Both the position numbers and the translations under genes were made by a program. Positions 52,257 through 60,712 of a DNA stretch of 64,000 bases are shown here, in pieces. The stretch comes from Halomonas halophila (GTDB lineage Bacteria; Pseudomonadota; Gammaproteobacteria; Pseudomonadales; Halomonadaceae): positions 2,418,001 through 2,482,000 of the forward strand of contig NZ_CP129121.1 of NCBI RefSeq assembly GCF_030406665.1, read 5' to 3'. Each line of letters begins with the position of its first letter. Positions within the stretch are counted from its first letter, which is position 1. The notes under the pieces are model-generated. The model saw only the letters and a program-made list of their open reading frames with translations. It was not told the DNA's origin and ran no database searches.

Positions 52257-52661
52257 TCAGAACAGTTCGGACTGCACCCTGGCCAGGGCCAGCTTGCGCT
52301 GCTCGGCGAGGATGGCGTAGATCTGCACCTCGGTGAGGCCGTGGCGAATTGCCAACGCCGTGATATTGGCGCCGTCGAAGGCTTCCCAGATGGCCCGATC
52401 GCGCAACGCCCGATTCAGCGCCTCCCCCTTGGGCACGTAGAGGCTACGACCACCGGCATACTGGGCCAGCGCGCGCACCGCTCGAAAGGCGCGTTCACGG
52501 GCGGTGGCTTCGTCGTCGCCGGCACGACATAGTGCCGCGCTGATCACCGTCACCATGTCACTCAGGCCCTGCGGCCACTTGCGCAGGATCTCGGGATCCT
52601 GGAGGCGCTCCAGGGCGTCTTCGGGGATCTCGAAGCCCATGTCCAGGTTATCGTCTGCCAT
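52257..52661 (-). CDS. mor: Mor-family transcription activator
   Basis: A 134-residue protein of the Mor/C activator family: GGRSLYVPKGEALNRALRDRAIWEAFDGANITALAIRHGLTEVQIYAILAEQR, including the characteristic helix-turn-helix. It activates middle/late transcription, linking replication genes to head and tail genes. It overlaps gp16 by one base (TGATG). Only one such activator is seen, so it may do the jobs of both Mor and C of Mu. Confidence 0.92.
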   Translation of the reverse strand: MADDNLDMGFEIPEDALERLQDPEILRKWPQGLSDMVTVISAALCRAGDDEATARERAFRAVRALAQYAGGRSLYVPKGEALNRALRDRAIWEAFDGANITALAIRHGLTEVQIYAILAEQRKLALARVQSELF

Positions 52662-53071
52662 CAGCCGTCACCTCCATGCCGCTTGTTGTCGATGATCAGC
52701 GCCTGCATCAGGCGCTGGAGCTGGTCGTCGTCGAGCCAGTCGACCCGCTCGACCTGGAACATGCGCTGGGCCATGCCGTCGGCGTAGGCCCAGGGCCGGC
52801 CGGCGTGAGCGAGCAGCGCCTCGACCTTGCCCATCACCACCTTTCGGGTGGCCGGCGGCCTGGGCGACTTGCGGCCCGCCTTTTTCGCCGGCTCGGGCTG
52901 CCAGCCCAGCCGCCGGAACTCATGCAGCACGTTGCCCACGTTGCGGTTGGTGAGTTCTTTGGCACTGCTGACCCCGGCGGTACGCGCCAGGATCGCCAGG
53001 TACTCGTCGTCGCTGAGACCGAGTTGGCTCTTGGCGATATGGATCTGGGCGAGCTTGCCGCGGGAGATCAT
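52661..53071 (-). CDS. Mu gp16-like protein (DUF1018)
   Basis: A 136-residue protein with the gp16 pattern: KLAQIHIAKSQLGLSDDEYLAILARTAGVSSAKELT, then NVLHEFRRLGW and MQALIIDNKRHG. Found beside Mor in Mu-like phages. Its function is not known. Confidence 0.88.
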   Translation of the reverse strand: MISRGKLAQIHIAKSQLGLSDDEYLAILARTAGVSSAKELTNRNVGNVLHEFRRLGWQPEPAKKAGRKSPRPPATRKVVMGKVEALLAHAGRPWAYADGMAQRMFQVERVDWLDDDQLQRLMQALIIDNKRHGGDG

Positions 53072-53268
53072 GAACGGGCTCCCTGCGCCGCCAGGCGACG
53101 CTGCTTCTTGGCGATCACCGACGGCAGCTGCTCATAGCAGGCCTTGCACGGCTGGCGGCTCTTGCCGCGGCTCTGGTAGTAGAACTCGGCATCGTCGGGC
53201 CACCAGTCGCCGCACTTGCTGCAGCAGCGCTCGGGGCCCAGCTCGGTGAATCGAATCCACTTGCTCAT
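53068..53268 (-). CDS. Small zinc-ribbon protein
   Basis: A 66-residue protein with CCSKCGDWW and a second CxxC (CKAC), a probable zinc ribbon. ATG 53268 has GAGGTGG upstream and overlaps the previous stop. It may bind DNA or a host polymerase; unknown. Confidence 0.7.
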   Translation of the reverse strand: MSKWIRFTELGPERCCSKCGDWWPDDAEFYYQSRGKSRQPCKACYEQLPSVIAKKQRRLAAQGARS

Positions 53269-53675
53269 CACACCACCTCATCGCGGGGCAGCAGCTCGAG
53301 ATCCGGGAAGTGCTTCTTCAGGTGACTGATCAGCGGGCGCGGGCTGTTCCAGTAGGGGCTGACGATCATGGTGCGAAGCGCCGTCATCTCGTCGGCCTTC
53401 TTCTTACCGAAAACCCGCTTAAGCCTGGAGTACTCCTTCAGGGGCCACGCGCGGCGATTGCGCGGGCGATAGAAGCGCCCCTCCGGGTGCTCAGGGCGCC
53501 CGTGCTCGTCGACGCTCGTCCACTTGCCCTTGATCCAACCATCGACATAGGTCTCGATCACCAGCCGCTCGCCGTCGACACGCTTGTAAAACGCCACCTC
53601 ATGGCCATCGGCGATCACGGTGATGGTGCCGAAAGCACCCTTGAGCGATCCCGCTATCTGCTGCCACTTGTCCAT
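53268..53675 (-). CDS. Conserved early phage protein
   Basis: A 135-residue protein with a beta-rich N-terminal part (GTITVIADGHEVAFYKRVDGERLVIETYVDG) and a basic helical C-terminus (LKRVFGKKKADEM). ATG 53675 has GAGG 6 nt upstream. I do not recognise it. It lies in a coupled string of early genes. Confidence 0.65.
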   Translation of the reverse strand: MDKWQQIAGSLKGAFGTITVIADGHEVAFYKRVDGERLVIETYVDGWIKGKWTSVDEHGRPEHPEGRFYRPRNRRAWPLKEYSRLKRVFGKKKADEMTALRTMIVSPYWNSPRPLISHLKKHFPDLELLPRDEVV

Positions 53676-53748
53676 CATGTACCTCGTTGGCTGCTCATCA
53701 GGCCCGGCGCACCACCGCCGGACGACGCCCCCCTCAGGGGCGTTTCGC

Positions 53749-54369
53749 TCACACCCCCGCGATGTCGAGGCTGATGGACTGGTACTGGTCGCTGTCGCCG
53801 ACCCGTTCGTAGAGGCGGATGTAGCTCTTGGAGCCGGTGACCTGGACCGCGTCGGAGATGGCATCCATGGCCTTGCGCCAGCGGTCGTCCTGGATGTCGA
53901 GCCGGCGCAGGCTGAGCACCTGGCCGGTGCGGATGTTGCCGGCCTGGTCGACCCGGAAGGCGTCCTGGACGATGGTCGCGATCTCGGGCCGGGCATCGGC
54001 GGTCCACTCGCGCAGGCAGTCGTCGATCAGCTCCTTGGCGGCCTGCAGGCGCTCGTCGAAGGTGATGTTCTCCTGGATGGCGCGCACGACCTTGTAGCGG
54101 CCATTGAAGGAGACGAGCTGGACGTTGCCCTTCTTGCCGCCGAGCTGGACGTCGTACTCCTGGGCGGACTGGTCGATGAGGCCCTGGATCTCGCTGAAGG
54201 CGTCGGCCTTGAAGGCCTTGAGCTGCTCGCGCAGCTGGCGACCACGCTCGGCCAGCGACAGCACCAGGTCGTCACGCAGCTGGTCGACGGGCTTGATCTG
54301 GTCCTCCGGCACCAGGCGGCCCTGGTGGTCCTGGCGGTAGCCTTCGGGGATTCGGGTGGGCGCGTTCAT
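53749..54369 (-). CDS. DUF3164 protein
   Basis: A 206-residue protein with the DUF3164 signature: PEGYRQDHQGRLVPEDQIKPVDQLRDDLV, then GGKKGNVQLVSFNGRYKV. It is conserved in the early region of Mu-like phages; function unknown, possibly linked to replication. Overlaps the upstream gene as ATGA. Confidence 0.88.
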   Translation of the reverse strand: MNAPTRIPEGYRQDHQGRLVPEDQIKPVDQLRDDLVLSLAERGRQLREQLKAFKADAFSEIQGLIDQSAQEYDVQLGGKKGNVQLVSFNGRYKVVRAIQENITFDERLQAAKELIDDCLREWTADARPEIATIVQDAFRVDQAGNIRTGQVLSLRRLDIQDDRWRKAMDAISDAVQVTGSKSYIRLYERVGDSDQYQSISLDIAGV

Positions 54370-54620
54370 TGGGCGTCTCCATAGCGTTGTTCGAGTTGGA
54401 TGTCGCGGCGCACCTGTTCGATGGCATTCAGGTAGCGCTGGGTATGCGGCCCGTGCAGGCAGACGAAGGCCGCGTGGGGCTGAAACTGATGGCTGCTGAC
54501 GATGGCCACGGCGATCTGTTCGCGCTGTTCGGCGCCCAGGTCTCGCAGCAGCTGGCTGACGGGGGCGTCACCGATCTCGGCGGCATCGATCAGGCGCAGA
54601 GCGGGATTGGGGGATGTCAT
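54366..54620 (-). CDS. Small early phage protein
   Basis: An 84-residue soluble protein (LLRDLGAEQREQIAVAIVSSHQFQPHAAF). It starts at the ATG 54620 and overlaps DUF3164 by 4 bases. Not recognised. Confidence 0.6.
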   Translation of the reverse strand: MTSPNPALRLIDAAEIGDAPVSQLLRDLGAEQREQIAVAIVSSHQFQPHAAFVCLHGPHTQRYLNAIEQVRRDIQLEQRYGDAQ

Positions 54621-54621
54621 G

Positions 54622-55035
54622 TCAGGCACCTCGCTTGGCGAAATTGGCCGCATTGCTGCGGGCGGGATGTCGGTGGTGATGCAGCGGCTCGATGATGGCG
54701 CCGTTGCGCCGAGGCAGATGGGTCAACGGGCGTTGCGCCTTCTCGGCGTCGGCACGCCACTGGGCCTGCAGTTCATCGAGGTCGATCAGCTCGCCTCGCT
54801 CGATGGCGGGTGTGTTGCCCTGGCCACCCACGCCCAGGCCGGTATCCCAACGTTGCCAGATACGCAGGGCGGCGGCCTGCTGGGCGGGCAGCAGCGGCTC
54901 GTTGGTCAGCGCCAACAGCTCGTAGCGGAAGACATTGGCCAGGTACTGCTCGAGGTTGATGCCGTAGCGCGCCAGGCGCAGCAGCATGAAGCGGTCGGCA
55001 TAGTGCTCGAGCTCGGCGTCGCTATAGGTGCGCAT
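54622..55035 (-). CDS. Early phage protein, helical
   Basis: A 137-residue protein with an N-terminal helical domain (YADRFMLLRLARYGINLEQYLANVF) and a basic, His-rich C-terminus (HHHRHPARSNAANF). Overlaps the next upstream gene by 14 bases. Not recognised. Confidence 0.6.
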   Translation of the reverse strand: MRTYSDAELEHYADRFMLLRLARYGINLEQYLANVFRYELLALTNEPLLPAQQAAALRIWQRWDTGLGVGGQGNTPAIERGELIDLDELQAQWRADAEKAQRPLTHLPRRNGAIIEPLHHHRHPARSNAANFAKRGA

Positions 55036-55318
55036 CGTGGGCCTCCATCAGTTCCCGCAGGGCGATGACGGTGTGGGCACAGCCGCACTCGTCGAGGATC
55101 TTCTCCAGGTCCGGGCGCGGCAGCGTCAGGCTGTCGTGGCGCTCGCCGAGCCGCCGGATGGCGAGGATCGGCCGCCGGCAGTGGGCGCAGCGGTGGTCGC
55201 TGTCGACCTCCCGGTGGCCCAGCGGGCCATGCTTCGGGCAGGCGTAGCGGGGCCGCGGGTCGGCCGGCTGTGGCGGACGATAGGGGCTGCGAATGATCGG
55301 GGCGGTCTCGGTGCTCAT
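55022..55318 (-). CDS. Small zinc-finger early protein
   Basis: A 98-residue protein with four metal-binding residues in a CPKHG...HRCAHCRRP pattern. Likely nucleic-acid or protein binding. Not recognised; part of the coupled early operon. Confidence 0.62.
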   Translation of the reverse strand: MSTETAPIIRSPYRPPQPADPRPRYACPKHGPLGHREVDSDHRCAHCRRPILAIRRLGERHDSLTLPRPDLEKILDECGCAHTVIALRELMEAHDAHL

Positions 55319-55929
55319 GATTCCGGCTCCTGTTCTTGCGGGCGCGGCGCGCCTTCCAGCAGTTGGCCCAGACGCTTGGGGCCTCCCGGTTGCGGCTGGG
55401 GCCTAGCTTCCCCCTGGCTGGCCAGGCGGCGATGCTCGGCCAGGACGTCTTCGGTGGAGCGCTCGCCGCGGCTGGGGGCCGGGGCGCGATTCGCGCCCGC
55501 TTTGGCACCGCTGCGTGCCGCTTCCTCGCGCTTGCGTTCAGCGGCGGCGTCGGCCTTGTCCGCCACCCCGGCGACCACCTCGAACAGGTAGCCGTGGCTC
55601 TGCAGCGGCAGTTTGGTCGGCGGGCGTTCAAGCAGCTTGTCCAGGGCGGTGGCCCAGACATGGACCGGCGCCGGGCGGCTGACGCCGCTGCGCTGGATAT
55701 GGCCCTCGGCAATGGCGTCGCGCAGCTCGGTGAGCAGGCGCAGCGCCTTGGCGCCAGCCAGGGCCTTGCGCTGGGGCCGGAACAGGCCGAGGTAGCGCAC
55801 CACCCGCGGGCCGAGGGTCGACGGGATCTCGAGCGCGGCGGCCAGTGCCTGGTTGTGCTCGCCCTGGGCGACGAAGGCCGCCATGTCGCCGGCGAAGCCG
55901 CACTCGGGGCAGATACCGCGGATACTCAT
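55315..55929 (-). CDS. Early phage protein with N-terminal zinc motif
   Basis: A 204-residue protein. The N-terminus has GICPECGFAG; the centre (residues 45-115) is helical (LTELRDAIAEGHIQ); the C-terminus is Pro/Arg-rich and disordered. Similar proteins lie after the B gene in transposable phages. Function unknown. Confidence 0.65.
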   Translation of the reverse strand: MSIRGICPECGFAGDMAAFVAQGEHNQALAAALEIPSTLGPRVVRYLGLFRPQRKALAGAKALRLLTELRDAIAEGHIQRSGVSRPAPVHVWATALDKLLERPPTKLPLQSHGYLFEVVAGVADKADAAAERKREEAARSGAKAGANRAPAPSRGERSTEDVLAEHRRLASQGEARPQPQPGGPKRLGQLLEGAPRPQEQEPES

Positions 55930-56306
55930 TGCTCACCTCCACACGGGCAGTCGGGGTTGTGCGGGCACGCCTGGCAGATGCGCCAGTTGCGCATGGCCAT
56001 GGGGTTGTGCGTCGGCACCGGACGCTCGCGGAATGCCCGGCATTGCTGGCTGCTGATCGTCTTGCCCTGGGCGGGACATTCGAGACCGTCCAGGGCGGCC
56101 AGCACGCGGCGCTCGACGCCGGCGGTGCTGGGGCTGGGGTAGCGGTTGGCCAGCGCCAGGGCGACGGTAGAGCGCGACATGCCAATGCGCTGGCCGGCCA
56201 GCTGGCGGTTGCTGGCTTCCACCTCGGCCGCCAGCAGCCGGATCCAGCGCGGCGGCTCGTCACCCCAGGCGGAGATGTCGACGGGCCGGGTGCGTCGTGC
56301 GCTCAT
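55926..56306 (-). CDS. Helix-turn-helix protein with C-terminal cysteine cluster
   Basis: A 126-residue protein. Residues 25-70 fit a helix-turn-helix (ASNRQLAGQRIGMSRSTVALALANRYPSP); the C-terminus has CQACPHNPDCPC, a likely metal site. It may regulate early transcription. Not recognised as a named family. Confidence 0.65.
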   Translation of the reverse strand: MSARRTRPVDISAWGDEPPRWIRLLAAEVEASNRQLAGQRIGMSRSTVALALANRYPSPSTAGVERRVLAALDGLECPAQGKTISSQQCRAFRERPVPTHNPMAMRNWRICQACPHNPDCPCGGEQ

Positions 56307-56929
56307 GCCTCACCTCCTTCCGTGTGGGTGACGTGCTGATACACGACCTCACCCCGATTGGGGTCGAAGAGGTTCTTGGTGCGCTGGATCATCGGCGCCT
56401 TGGGCCCGCTCCAGCGGCTGGGGATCAGCCGGTAGCGGGTGGCGATACCGGGGCTGCCCTCGCGAGTGATGCCCAGATACCCGGCCTGCTTCAGGTAGTG
56501 GCAATACTCTTCGGCCGTGGTGCGCTTGATCGGCGAGGCCGGCGTGCTGGCGGCATCGGCCAGCTCGGCGGCGGTGAAGTCGCCGAGGATCTTGAGCGTG
56601 CGCCACAGCTGTTCGCGGCCGGGTGGCGGCAGCTCGGTGCCGTTGCGGCGAACCCGGGGCGCTTCGACGCCGATGTCGCGGGCCAGGTGGAACATCACCG
56701 GCTGGCCGGACTTGCGCGGGGCATCGCTGCGCTTGATGTAGCCGGCGCGCTCCAGGCCTTCCATGTAGTCGCGCGGGCGGCTGATCGGGGCCTCCGGCCC
56801 CATCACCAGCCACACATCGCGCACGGTGAACTCGCCCTCGGCGTTGAGCCGACGCATGGTTTCCCACATGGCCTGGCGATCGCTCTTGGGCCCAGCGGCG
56901 GCAAGGTGTACAGGCTTGCGGCTCATCAT
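56303..56929 (-). CDS. Early phage protein with tandem winged-helix-like domains
   Basis: A 208-residue protein with two similar halves: AMWETMRRLN...RDYMEGLERAGYIKR and QLWRTLKILG...EYCHYLKQAGYLGI, each like a winged helix. It follows the B gene with a one-base overlap. It may bind DNA in replication or transcription control. Not recognised as a named family. Confidence 0.65.
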   Translation of the reverse strand: MMSRKPVHLAAAGPKSDRQAMWETMRRLNAEGEFTVRDVWLVMGPEAPISRPRDYMEGLERAGYIKRSDAPRKSGQPVMFHLARDIGVEAPRVRRNGTELPPPGREQLWRTLKILGDFTAAELADAASTPASPIKRTTAEEYCHYLKQAGYLGITREGSPGIATRYRLIPSRWSGPKAPMIQRTKNLFDPNRGEVVYQHVTHTEGGEA

Positions 56930-57651
56930 CACCCCCGACGCGCCGGTGCTTGGCCGGTGTGGATCTCGCGATCCCCCCACTCCTTGAGCCCGACCAGGGT
57001 CCAGCCGTTGGCCAGGGCCTCGGAGTGGATCTGGTAGAGGTTGACCGCGACCCGGCGCAGGCAGCCGCCGACACGGGTGTTGACCATCTCCAGCAGGTCG
57101 TCGTCGATCTCGATCTCGGGGTAGCTCTTGGCGGCCAGCAGGCTGACGTCGTCCAGGCTGGCGGGCTGAGCGGGCACCCATTCCAGCACCCGGTTGTGCA
57201 GCCGCTCGAGGCGGCGGCTCATGGCGGTGGGCACGTGCTCCTCGCCGATCAGGATCAGCGTGCCCTGGCTGGCCTCGTAGAGGTCGGTGATGAGGTTGGC
57301 GGCAGCCTTCTCCAGGATGTACTGGACGTCGTCGATGATCAGCGGGCGGCCCGAGCGGCTGAGCTGCTCGGCGACCTGGTCGATCATGTCGTTCAACGTC
57401 TTGGTGGGCGTGATGCCCATCTCGCGCAGCATGGCCTGCACGAACGCCTTCTTGGTGAAGGACTCGCGGCACTGCAGGTAATAGGCGCGGTGCAGGTTGG
57501 CGGTATAGGCCGCGGCCAGGCTCTTGCCGTAGCCGCTGAACCCGTACATCACCGCGATGCCCGGCAACTCCGGCGGGCGGTTGGTGACGTTCTCCACGGC
57601 GCTGGCCAGGAGGCCGACATTGGTCAGTGGTACAATGGCGTTGACGCTCAT
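56929..57651 (-). CDS. Transposition target-capture ATPase (MuB-like)
   Basis: A 240-residue AAA+ ATPase. Walker A is GFSGYGKS (residues 37-44), Walker B is PLIIDDVQYI. It lacks a long N-terminal domain, as in D3112-type B proteins. MuB binds target DNA, stimulates MuA and prevents insertion near itself. The ATG at 57651 has AGGAG upstream; it follows the transposase by 41 bp. Confidence 0.92.
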   Translation of the reverse strand: MSVNAIVPLTNVGLLASAVENVTNRPPELPGIAVMYGFSGYGKSLAAAYTANLHRAYYLQCRESFTKKAFVQAMLREMGITPTKTLNDMIDQVAEQLSRSGRPLIIDDVQYILEKAAANLITDLYEASQGTLILIGEEHVPTAMSRRLERLHNRVLEWVPAQPASLDDVSLLAAKSYPEIEIDDDLLEMVNTRVGGCLRRVAVNLYQIHSEALANGWTLVGLKEWGDREIHTGQAPARRG

Positions 57652-57692
57652 CTCATCTCCTATGGGACTTTCGGGTGTCACGGGCCATGCGC

Positions 57693-59777
57693 TCACATGG
57701 CCCTTCGGGTGCCGGGGGATGGCTGTCCCTCGGCATCCATCACGCGCTGAATGGCGCGGAATCCTGTCGTTTTCGGGTAGCTCTGCCACCACGCTTTTTC
57801 CTGCTCGCCGAGCGGTTCGCCCTGGGCCTGGCGGGCGTCGAGCCGTTGCCAGAGGCGATAGCGCTGGGTGGGGTCGCGGGGAATCTCGAAACGGTCTTCC
57901 TGGGGCGCGGCGAGTTCGCGGGCCTTGGCCCGGGCGGCCTCGAGCTTCTGCTCGCTGTAGTTCGCTCGCGGGGCCGGCTCGACGGTGCGGATCTCGACCT
58001 CTTGCCCGGTGATGGTCTTGGCCTTCTTCTGCAGGCGGTTCAGCTGGCCGCGCTCACGCTTCTCGGCGGCGCGCTGGATCATGGTCTGCGGCATGGCGTC
58101 GGTGGCATTGCCGTCCAGCACGGCCTCGCCGATCCATTCGCCCTCGAGGGTGTAGACGCCCACCGCACTGGCGTCGCGATAGTCCCAGGCCACCTTCACT
58201 TCCTCGCCGTGGAAGTCGTTCAGCTCGCGCAGGAAGTAGAGGTTGCCGGCGTAGCGAACCTCGCCGCGGTGGGTCTTGCGGGTCTCCTGCGGTCGCATCA
58301 GGGTGGCGATCACCTCGGCCGGCGCGGTCAGCGCCTCGAAGCCCTCGGCTTCGGCCGACTTCCATGCCTCCATGGGGCTGCGATGCCGCATCCGGCCCGT
58401 CTCCAGGTCGCGGATCTTCGGCAGGCCCTTGTGGGGGCGATGGTTGTAGGCGTCCAGCGCCTCGTTGAGGCGGTCGAAGAATTCCTGGAAGGTCGGCAGC
58501 TGCGCCGGCTTGAGACCCTGGGCGATGTCGCGGCGCGACAGCTTGTGGGCGCGGCCGGCGGCTTCGGGGTCCATGTCGGCGCCGATATAGCTGGGCATCG
58601 TCTTGGCCAGCCGCACCAGGGTGGACTGGTGCGCGCGCTCGATGACGCCGCGGGCCTGGGAGTTGTAGGGCAGCGAGTGGGTGATGGTGCCACCCAGGCG
58701 ATCGACCACTTCGTAGATGGACTCATTGGCGAAGCCGGAGCCGTTGTCGACGTAGAAGAGGTTGAACATGCCGGCGCGGCTGACGGCGTCGCGCAGGGCG
58801 TCCAGCGTGGCCAGCGTGCTCTCCGCTAGGTTGATGGCGAAGCCGACGATCCGGCGCGTGCCCCAGTCGATGATCAGCGTGACTTCGGGGCGGAAGGCCT
58901 GGCCGGTCAGCGGATTGATCACCTCGGCGTCGAAGGTGTGGCCGTCGGCGACCCAGACGTCGTTGGGGAACAGTCCATCCGACTTGCGCCGCTTGAACGG
59001 CTGCAGCGCCTTGAGCTCGCGCGGCCCCATGCGGCCACGCTCGCGGGCTTCCGGCGTCAGCTTGGCCAGGAAGCGACGCACCTGGTGGATGCTGGGATGC
59101 GGCGGCTCGGTCTGCTCGACCAGCTGCTGATAGGCGGCCTCGACGCTGGGCTTCTGCGGGCGCTGGTAGCGCTTGAGGAAGTCACCAGCCCAGGGCGGCA
59201 TGCTCATGTCGGCCTTGCGGCGCTTCGGCGCCAGCCCGGCCTCGCCATGTTTCTTGAAGGCGGAGACCCAGCGCTTGAGGGTGCGCTCGCTGAGCGTGCG
59301 GGTCTCGGTCTTGCGATCGTTGGCAATCGAGGCGCGCTCGGCCAGATACGGCGTGAGGTCGCCTTCCTCGGCCAGGGCGACGAGGGTCTGGATGGCACGC
59401 TGCTGGCTGACCATCTGGCTCATGCGCTGGATCTCGCGCACGAAGGCCACGCGGGCGGCCATCACCCGGCGCTGGGTGTCGGTGAGGCGACGCGTCTCGG
59501 TGGTCTCGGCCTGGGGCTCGGGCGCCGGTTCGGCTTCAACCGTATGCGGTTCCGGCTCGCCGACGGCTTGGGCTATCAGGGCGTTCTGGGTTTCGGCCGG
59601 GAGCACCGCGAAGGCGAACTCATAGCCACCACCGCGGCCCATGCGTTTCTGGGCTTCCCAGGATTGAGCCTTGGCGCGGGCATTCACCCCTTGCACCGTA
59701 CCCGGCATCCCGGGCAGCCCGGCGAGCTCCTTGGCGGTAAACCAGCTGCGGGTCATGGGCGAGGTCTTGGCGTTCAT
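57693..59777 (-). CDS. MuA-type DDE transposase
   Basis: A 694-residue transposase. The N-terminal DNA-binding domain (residues 10-55, SWFTAKELAGLPGMPGTVQGV) and a second helix-turn-helix (LSERTLKRWVSAFKKHGEAGL) precede the RNase H core with the catalytic triad Asp278, Asp344 and Glu380 (VADGHTFD, FYVDNGSG, RGVIERAHQ). It cuts and joins phage ends during integration and replicative transposition. The C-terminal part should contact MuB. Start overlaps the previous stop by 4 bases. Confidence 0.96.
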   Translation of the reverse strand: MNAKTSPMTRSWFTAKELAGLPGMPGTVQGVNARAKAQSWEAQKRMGRGGGYEFAFAVLPAETQNALIAQAVGEPEPHTVEAEPAPEPQAETTETRRLTDTQRRVMAARVAFVREIQRMSQMVSQQRAIQTLVALAEEGDLTPYLAERASIANDRKTETRTLSERTLKRWVSAFKKHGEAGLAPKRRKADMSMPPWAGDFLKRYQRPQKPSVEAAYQQLVEQTEPPHPSIHQVRRFLAKLTPEARERGRMGPRELKALQPFKRRKSDGLFPNDVWVADGHTFDAEVINPLTGQAFRPEVTLIIDWGTRRIVGFAINLAESTLATLDALRDAVSRAGMFNLFYVDNGSGFANESIYEVVDRLGGTITHSLPYNSQARGVIERAHQSTLVRLAKTMPSYIGADMDPEAAGRAHKLSRRDIAQGLKPAQLPTFQEFFDRLNEALDAYNHRPHKGLPKIRDLETGRMRHRSPMEAWKSAEAEGFEALTAPAEVIATLMRPQETRKTHRGEVRYAGNLYFLRELNDFHGEEVKVAWDYRDASAVGVYTLEGEWIGEAVLDGNATDAMPQTMIQRAAEKRERGQLNRLQKKAKTITGQEVEIRTVEPAPRANYSEQKLEAARAKARELAAPQEDRFEIPRDPTQRYRLWQRLDARQAQGEPLGEQEKAWWQSYPKTTGFRAIQRVMDAEGQPSPGTRRAM

Positions 59778-60211
59778 TCAGCGTCCCCCATCAGCCGCTT
59801 CAACTCGCGCATATCGCTCTGGATCTTGTCGCGCATCCGCTGCAGCTTGCCGTACTGCGCGTCCAAGGCTTCACGTCCGTAGGCCACTCGACCGCCGCGC
59901 AGATGCACCAGCCAGTCGGTAAAGGCATGGCTGTGGCACACCTCCTCGAGCAGCGGCACGCGATAGAGCGGAATGTTGTGGTCGGCGCGGGCCGGGGAGC
60001 TCCAGGCGTCGAGCATGTTCTTGGAGACGTCATCACCGGAAAGCCGGCTCATCTGCGCGGCCACCTCGTAGCGATCCATCTCGGCGTGTTTGAGCACGCC
60101 GCCCACCAGCTCGCTGACCTGGGCGGCATAGTTGCCACTGCCCGGCGCGGGCACGACGGGCTGGGGAACTTCAAAGAGATCAATCGTGGCGCCATCGCGA
60201 ACGCGCTTCAT
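59774..60211 (-). CDS. Early protein between Ner and transposase
   Basis: A 145-residue helical protein (VSELVGGVLKHAEMDRYEVAAQMSRLSG and a C-terminal coiled coil LQRMRDKIQSDMRELKRLMG). The ATG at 60211 is chosen: GGAGG lies 7 nt upstream, but only 1 nt from the ATG at 60217. Proteins of this layout precede the transposase in D3112-like phages. Function unknown. Confidence 0.68.
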   Translation of the reverse strand: MKRVRDGATIDLFEVPQPVVPAPGSGNYAAQVSELVGGVLKHAEMDRYEVAAQMSRLSGDDVSKNMLDAWSSPARADHNIPLYRVPLLEEVCHSHAFTDWLVHLRGGRVAYGREALDAQYGKLQRMRDKIQSDMRELKRLMGDAE

Positions 60212-60213
60212 GG

Positions 60214-60552
60214 TCATGCCTCCTGCGCCAGTTGACGGTGCGCGATAGCGTTAGAGTCGCTAACATGGGTACTTGATGTTGATGCGCTCTTTTCCGCTCT
60301 TTTGGGACGCTGGCGCGATGGCGTGCCATCTGCGTTCCAGCGCTCAGGCCAGACCTGGCCGGGGTGCAAGTCGAGCTGCTGAGCAATGGCCCGCTCGATG
60401 CGCGGATACGGCAAGTACTTGGCATTGAGGACCGCGGCGCGGCTGACTTTCAGCTGGTTGGCCACCTTGGCAAGCGAACTGCCACGAATGCGCAACTGAT
60501 ACTTCAGCCACTCCCAGCGCTGCTCGGGGTTCAGCGGAATGTCCATGCTCAT
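60214..60552 (-). CDS. ner: Ner-like DNA-binding regulator
   Basis: A 112-residue protein with a lambda-repressor-like helix-turn-helix (WLKYQLRIRGSSLAKVANQLKVSRAAVLNAKYLPYPRIERAIAQQLDLHPGQVWPERW), a Ner/Nlp signature. Ner represses repressor and early promoters to favour lytic growth. GAGG lies 7 nt before the ATG 60552. First gene of the leftward early operon. Confidence 0.88.
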   Translation of the reverse strand: MSMDIPLNPEQRWEWLKYQLRIRGSSLAKVANQLKVSRAAVLNAKYLPYPRIERAIAQQLDLHPGQVWPERWNADGTPSRQRPKRAEKSASTSSTHVSDSNAIAHRQLAQEA

Positions 60553-60712
60553 GGCGTTACCTCGTGGGCGGTTATCCGCGCTGTCTATCGTGAACATGGT
60601 CATAAACATAGCGCGTTAGAGCTAGAAAGATCAAGCTCAAAAGCGCTTTCATGTTCCCAAAAGAGCTACATGCGCCCGCAATTGCGCCAAATCAAAACGG
60701 AATCAGTCACTT
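60553..60712. promoter_or_regulatory. Early/repressor divergent control region
   Basis: The 160-bp gap between ner (leftward) and the repressor (rightward) is AT-richer than its surroundings. It holds GAACATG at 60592-60598 and its reverse complement CATGTTC at 60650-60656, likely repressor or Ner half-sites. I do not assign exact -35/-10 boxes. Confidence 0.55.
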
